Assembly (NCBI RefSeq): GCF_964355755.1
Contig: NC_092674.1
Coordinates: 8,625,001-8,689,000 of the forward strand
Direction: 5' to 3'
From: Antedon mediterranea
Taxonomy: Eukaryota; Echinodermata; Crinoidea; Comatulida; Antedonidae
DNA: 64,000 nt
Positions 62,242 through 64,000 of this stretch are shown here, piece after piece. How positions within the stretch are numbered: position 1 is the first letter of the stretch; each line of letters starts with the position of its first letter. Both the position numbers and the translations under genes were made by a program. The notes below the pieces were generated by a model, which was not told the DNA's origin, did not search any database, and worked only from the letters and a program-made list of their open reading frames with translations.

Positions 62242-63879
62242 GTCACTCGCATTACACATTACAGTCATTTTTGTTAGTCTAAGCTTTGTACTTTCTATAC
62301 TAATTGGATTTTTAAGTCAATGTTTTATATGAACATACTTTAAGTGCAAGTCTTTAATAAAATACTATAAAAAAAATGTATGTCTTTTACTTCGACAATG
62401 ACGGCATTGCGAAATTCTGTCACACGCATTACACAAAAAAGACACAACAAAAATTTGATTAAATTTGATAAGAACGTGTCCTTAAACTAAAAATATATGA
62501 ATCAAAAGATCTTATATTTTTAATTGCTGTACTTTTAAAGTATAAAATAGGATAATAAAAAAATTCAACATTACATAGATTTTTAAAATATTTTACATTT
62601 TAACAAAAAAGTCCCGTCACTCGCATTACTGTCACTCGCATTACCGTTAGAAGTGAACTTAGTATATACTAAGCAAAGCAGAAAGAAAAGTAGACAATAA
62701 TTAAATAATGCAACATTAAACCACTCAAAGAATGTTATATCAATTTTCAAGTAAAAACTTTTATTTCAACTCATTTGGATGAAGTTCTAAAGGACATCAT
62801 CTATTTTTAACACTAACAGAACATCTTGATTTTTTACAAACACAGTAACAGAACACTTATACGGTCACTAAAAATGAAAATAGAAAATTCAAACAGCCAT
62901 TTTACAAATTATGGAACTCAAAGTTCTTCGCAAACCAGCATCAAGCATTCTTTTTGCCCTGGTAGTGGCTTTAGCAAAGCCATAGCACTTCTAAAAGGTG
63001 ATGGCCCGTCTGATGCCAAAGCAGCCTTCTTTGCTCTGAACTTAGCCACACGTTTTCTATTAGCAACTTTAAGAGCATCAATCTTCTGCTTCTTCAAAGC
63101 TGGTGGCAGAGCTAGAATTTTCTCTTTTCTTTTACTTTTTTACTTCTTTTCGAAATTTCATTTTGTTTGTTTCTGTATGAGGTGTATTTTCCCTCGGCTT
63201 TCAGTTTTTCTAGGTACTTTCTCTGTCGTTCGGCCATTTCTAAAGGCAGGATGCAAATTTGAATGATAATTTAAAATTATTTTTAAATAATAAGCAATTA
63301 TATATTTTGTTTTTAAAACTACAATGCTTTAGACCTGGTGGTTTAAAATATGCCTAGTAAATAATAATATATAAATAATAATATATAAATAAATTATTAT
63401 AGCCTTAGGCCTATGCGGTGTTTTCAAATTGTAGAATTTGAAATAATTAACACTAACAATATAAGAAAAAAAAACTTAAAAATTGTGATTAAATATAAAT
63501 GTATACTTATTCTTACCTTCTTATCTTCACAAAAGATTGTACCAAATTTGTTAAATCTCACCAGATTTAGTGTTTTTTATTTAATGAGCTCTTATAATGA
63601 TTTGATTTTTCAAATGATTTAACTGCAAAAAGGTCGTTGCTAAGGATTGTGCCCTCAACAAACCTAATGCTATAATTATTATACTGTAGTGCCTCCAAAT
63701 AAGGGCCAAATCACACATTGTATTATGAAATTAATGTATATACTAATTCTGGGACTAATTCATAACTAATGATAGATTAATTACTATTTTACTTTACAAA
63801 AAAAAGAGTTTTAGTAATGTCACTCGCATTACATTGTCCATTTTTTAACGTCACTCGCATTACATGTCACTCGCATTTC
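62242..63879 (+). repeat. seven dispersed GTCACTCGCATTAC motifs
   Basis: Copies start at 62242, 62419 (one change), 62616, 62631, 63819, 63850 and 63866 (one change), all in one orientation. They form two clusters on either side of the decayed open frame at 62918-63237. They could be subterminal repeats of an unrecognised element. Confidence 0.6.
62918..63237 (-). pseudogene. decayed basic, Lys/Arg-rich open frame
   Basis: Read on the minus strand from 63237: MAERQRKYLEKLKAEGKYTS and on to a stop after EKRKF. A shifted frame then continues (KKQKIDALKVANRKRVAKFR, SDGPSPFRS), and a second shift gives YGFAKATTRAKRML. The three pieces in order recall a family of uncharacterised basic proteins common in corals, hydra and other invertebrates, with a charged coiled region and a PF.S...LGKA..R...L C-terminal motif. 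I recall that family by pattern only. Two frameshifts make this copy non-functional. Function is unknown. Confidence 0.4.
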
Positions 63880-64000
63880 ACTTTTCAATGTCTCAACAAT
63901 TTTGTATTTACGGGGATTTTTTATTTTTATTGTCAAATTTTAATTGTTCAAAGTAGTATAGCTAAATTATAAAATTTCATTAAAAAAAAATATCATCATG
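63238..64000. other. no gene seen
   Basis: AT-rich sequence with the last three GTCACTCGCATTAC motifs (63819-63879). Nothing else recognised. Confidence 0.5.

Overview
The window is a piece of a metazoan nuclear genome. The evidence is spliced genes with GT/AG introns, an intact non-LTR retrotransposon, RNA-polymerase-III-derived SINEs and many terminal-inverted-repeat (TIR) DNA elements. The 5S-like head of one SINE and the frequent TAGGCCTA words fit a marine invertebrate, perhaps an echinoderm or other non-vertebrate deuterostome. That placement is inference.

Two genes can be named with confidence, both on the + strand. NHLRC3 (ATG 22991, stop 48079) has five coding exons that join in frame into a 344-residue secretory NHL-repeat protein. 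The first coding exons of a RANBP2/Nup358 homologue (ATG 51703; three exons to 58315, continuing beyond the recognised part) encode its N-terminal TPR domain. A third, unrecognised small gene may lie at 17763-19372, and a possible terminal exon ending in a CAAX-like motif lies near 12107. No coherent operon or pathway is implied; NHLRC3 and RANBP2 are simply neighbours in tandem.

Layout: 1-3990 holds a tRNA-Val-like SINE head, a Harbinger-like element (1298-2320) and unassigned sequence. 3990-8612 is a CR1/L2-type LINE with two long open frames. 10836-11467 is a hAT-type element and 11641-12000 a 5S-rRNA-derived SINE. 12160-17750 is mostly AT-rich with one TIR element. 17763-19372 is the candidate gene with a 145-bp minisatellite in its intron. 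20775-21015 is a cluster of ACGCGCGCGTACAAA motifs. 22991-48079 is NHLRC3. Its 22.7-kb first intron is almost filled by one 21.5-kb element (24338-45794) with matching ends, a flanking target duplication, and two opposed arrays of a roughly 181/190-bp satellite (about 7.1 and 12.7 kb). 48200-49500 is a 25-bp minisatellite just after the NHLRC3 poly(A) signal.

49689-58315 contains RANBP2 exons 1-3 among nested DNA transposons. One TTAA-flanked element occurs twice in opposite orientation, and the second copy is split by a hAT (8-bp duplication) and by a TTAA-specific insertion. Two more hAT-like elements sit in RANBP2 intron 2 and downstream of exon 3. 61.2-64 kb has a small MITE, a decayed basic open frame and a cluster of GTCACTCGCATTAC motifs.

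The strongest candidate for something undescribed is the giant intronic fold-back satellite element in NHLRC3, which would give a transcript with a multi-kilobase hairpin.
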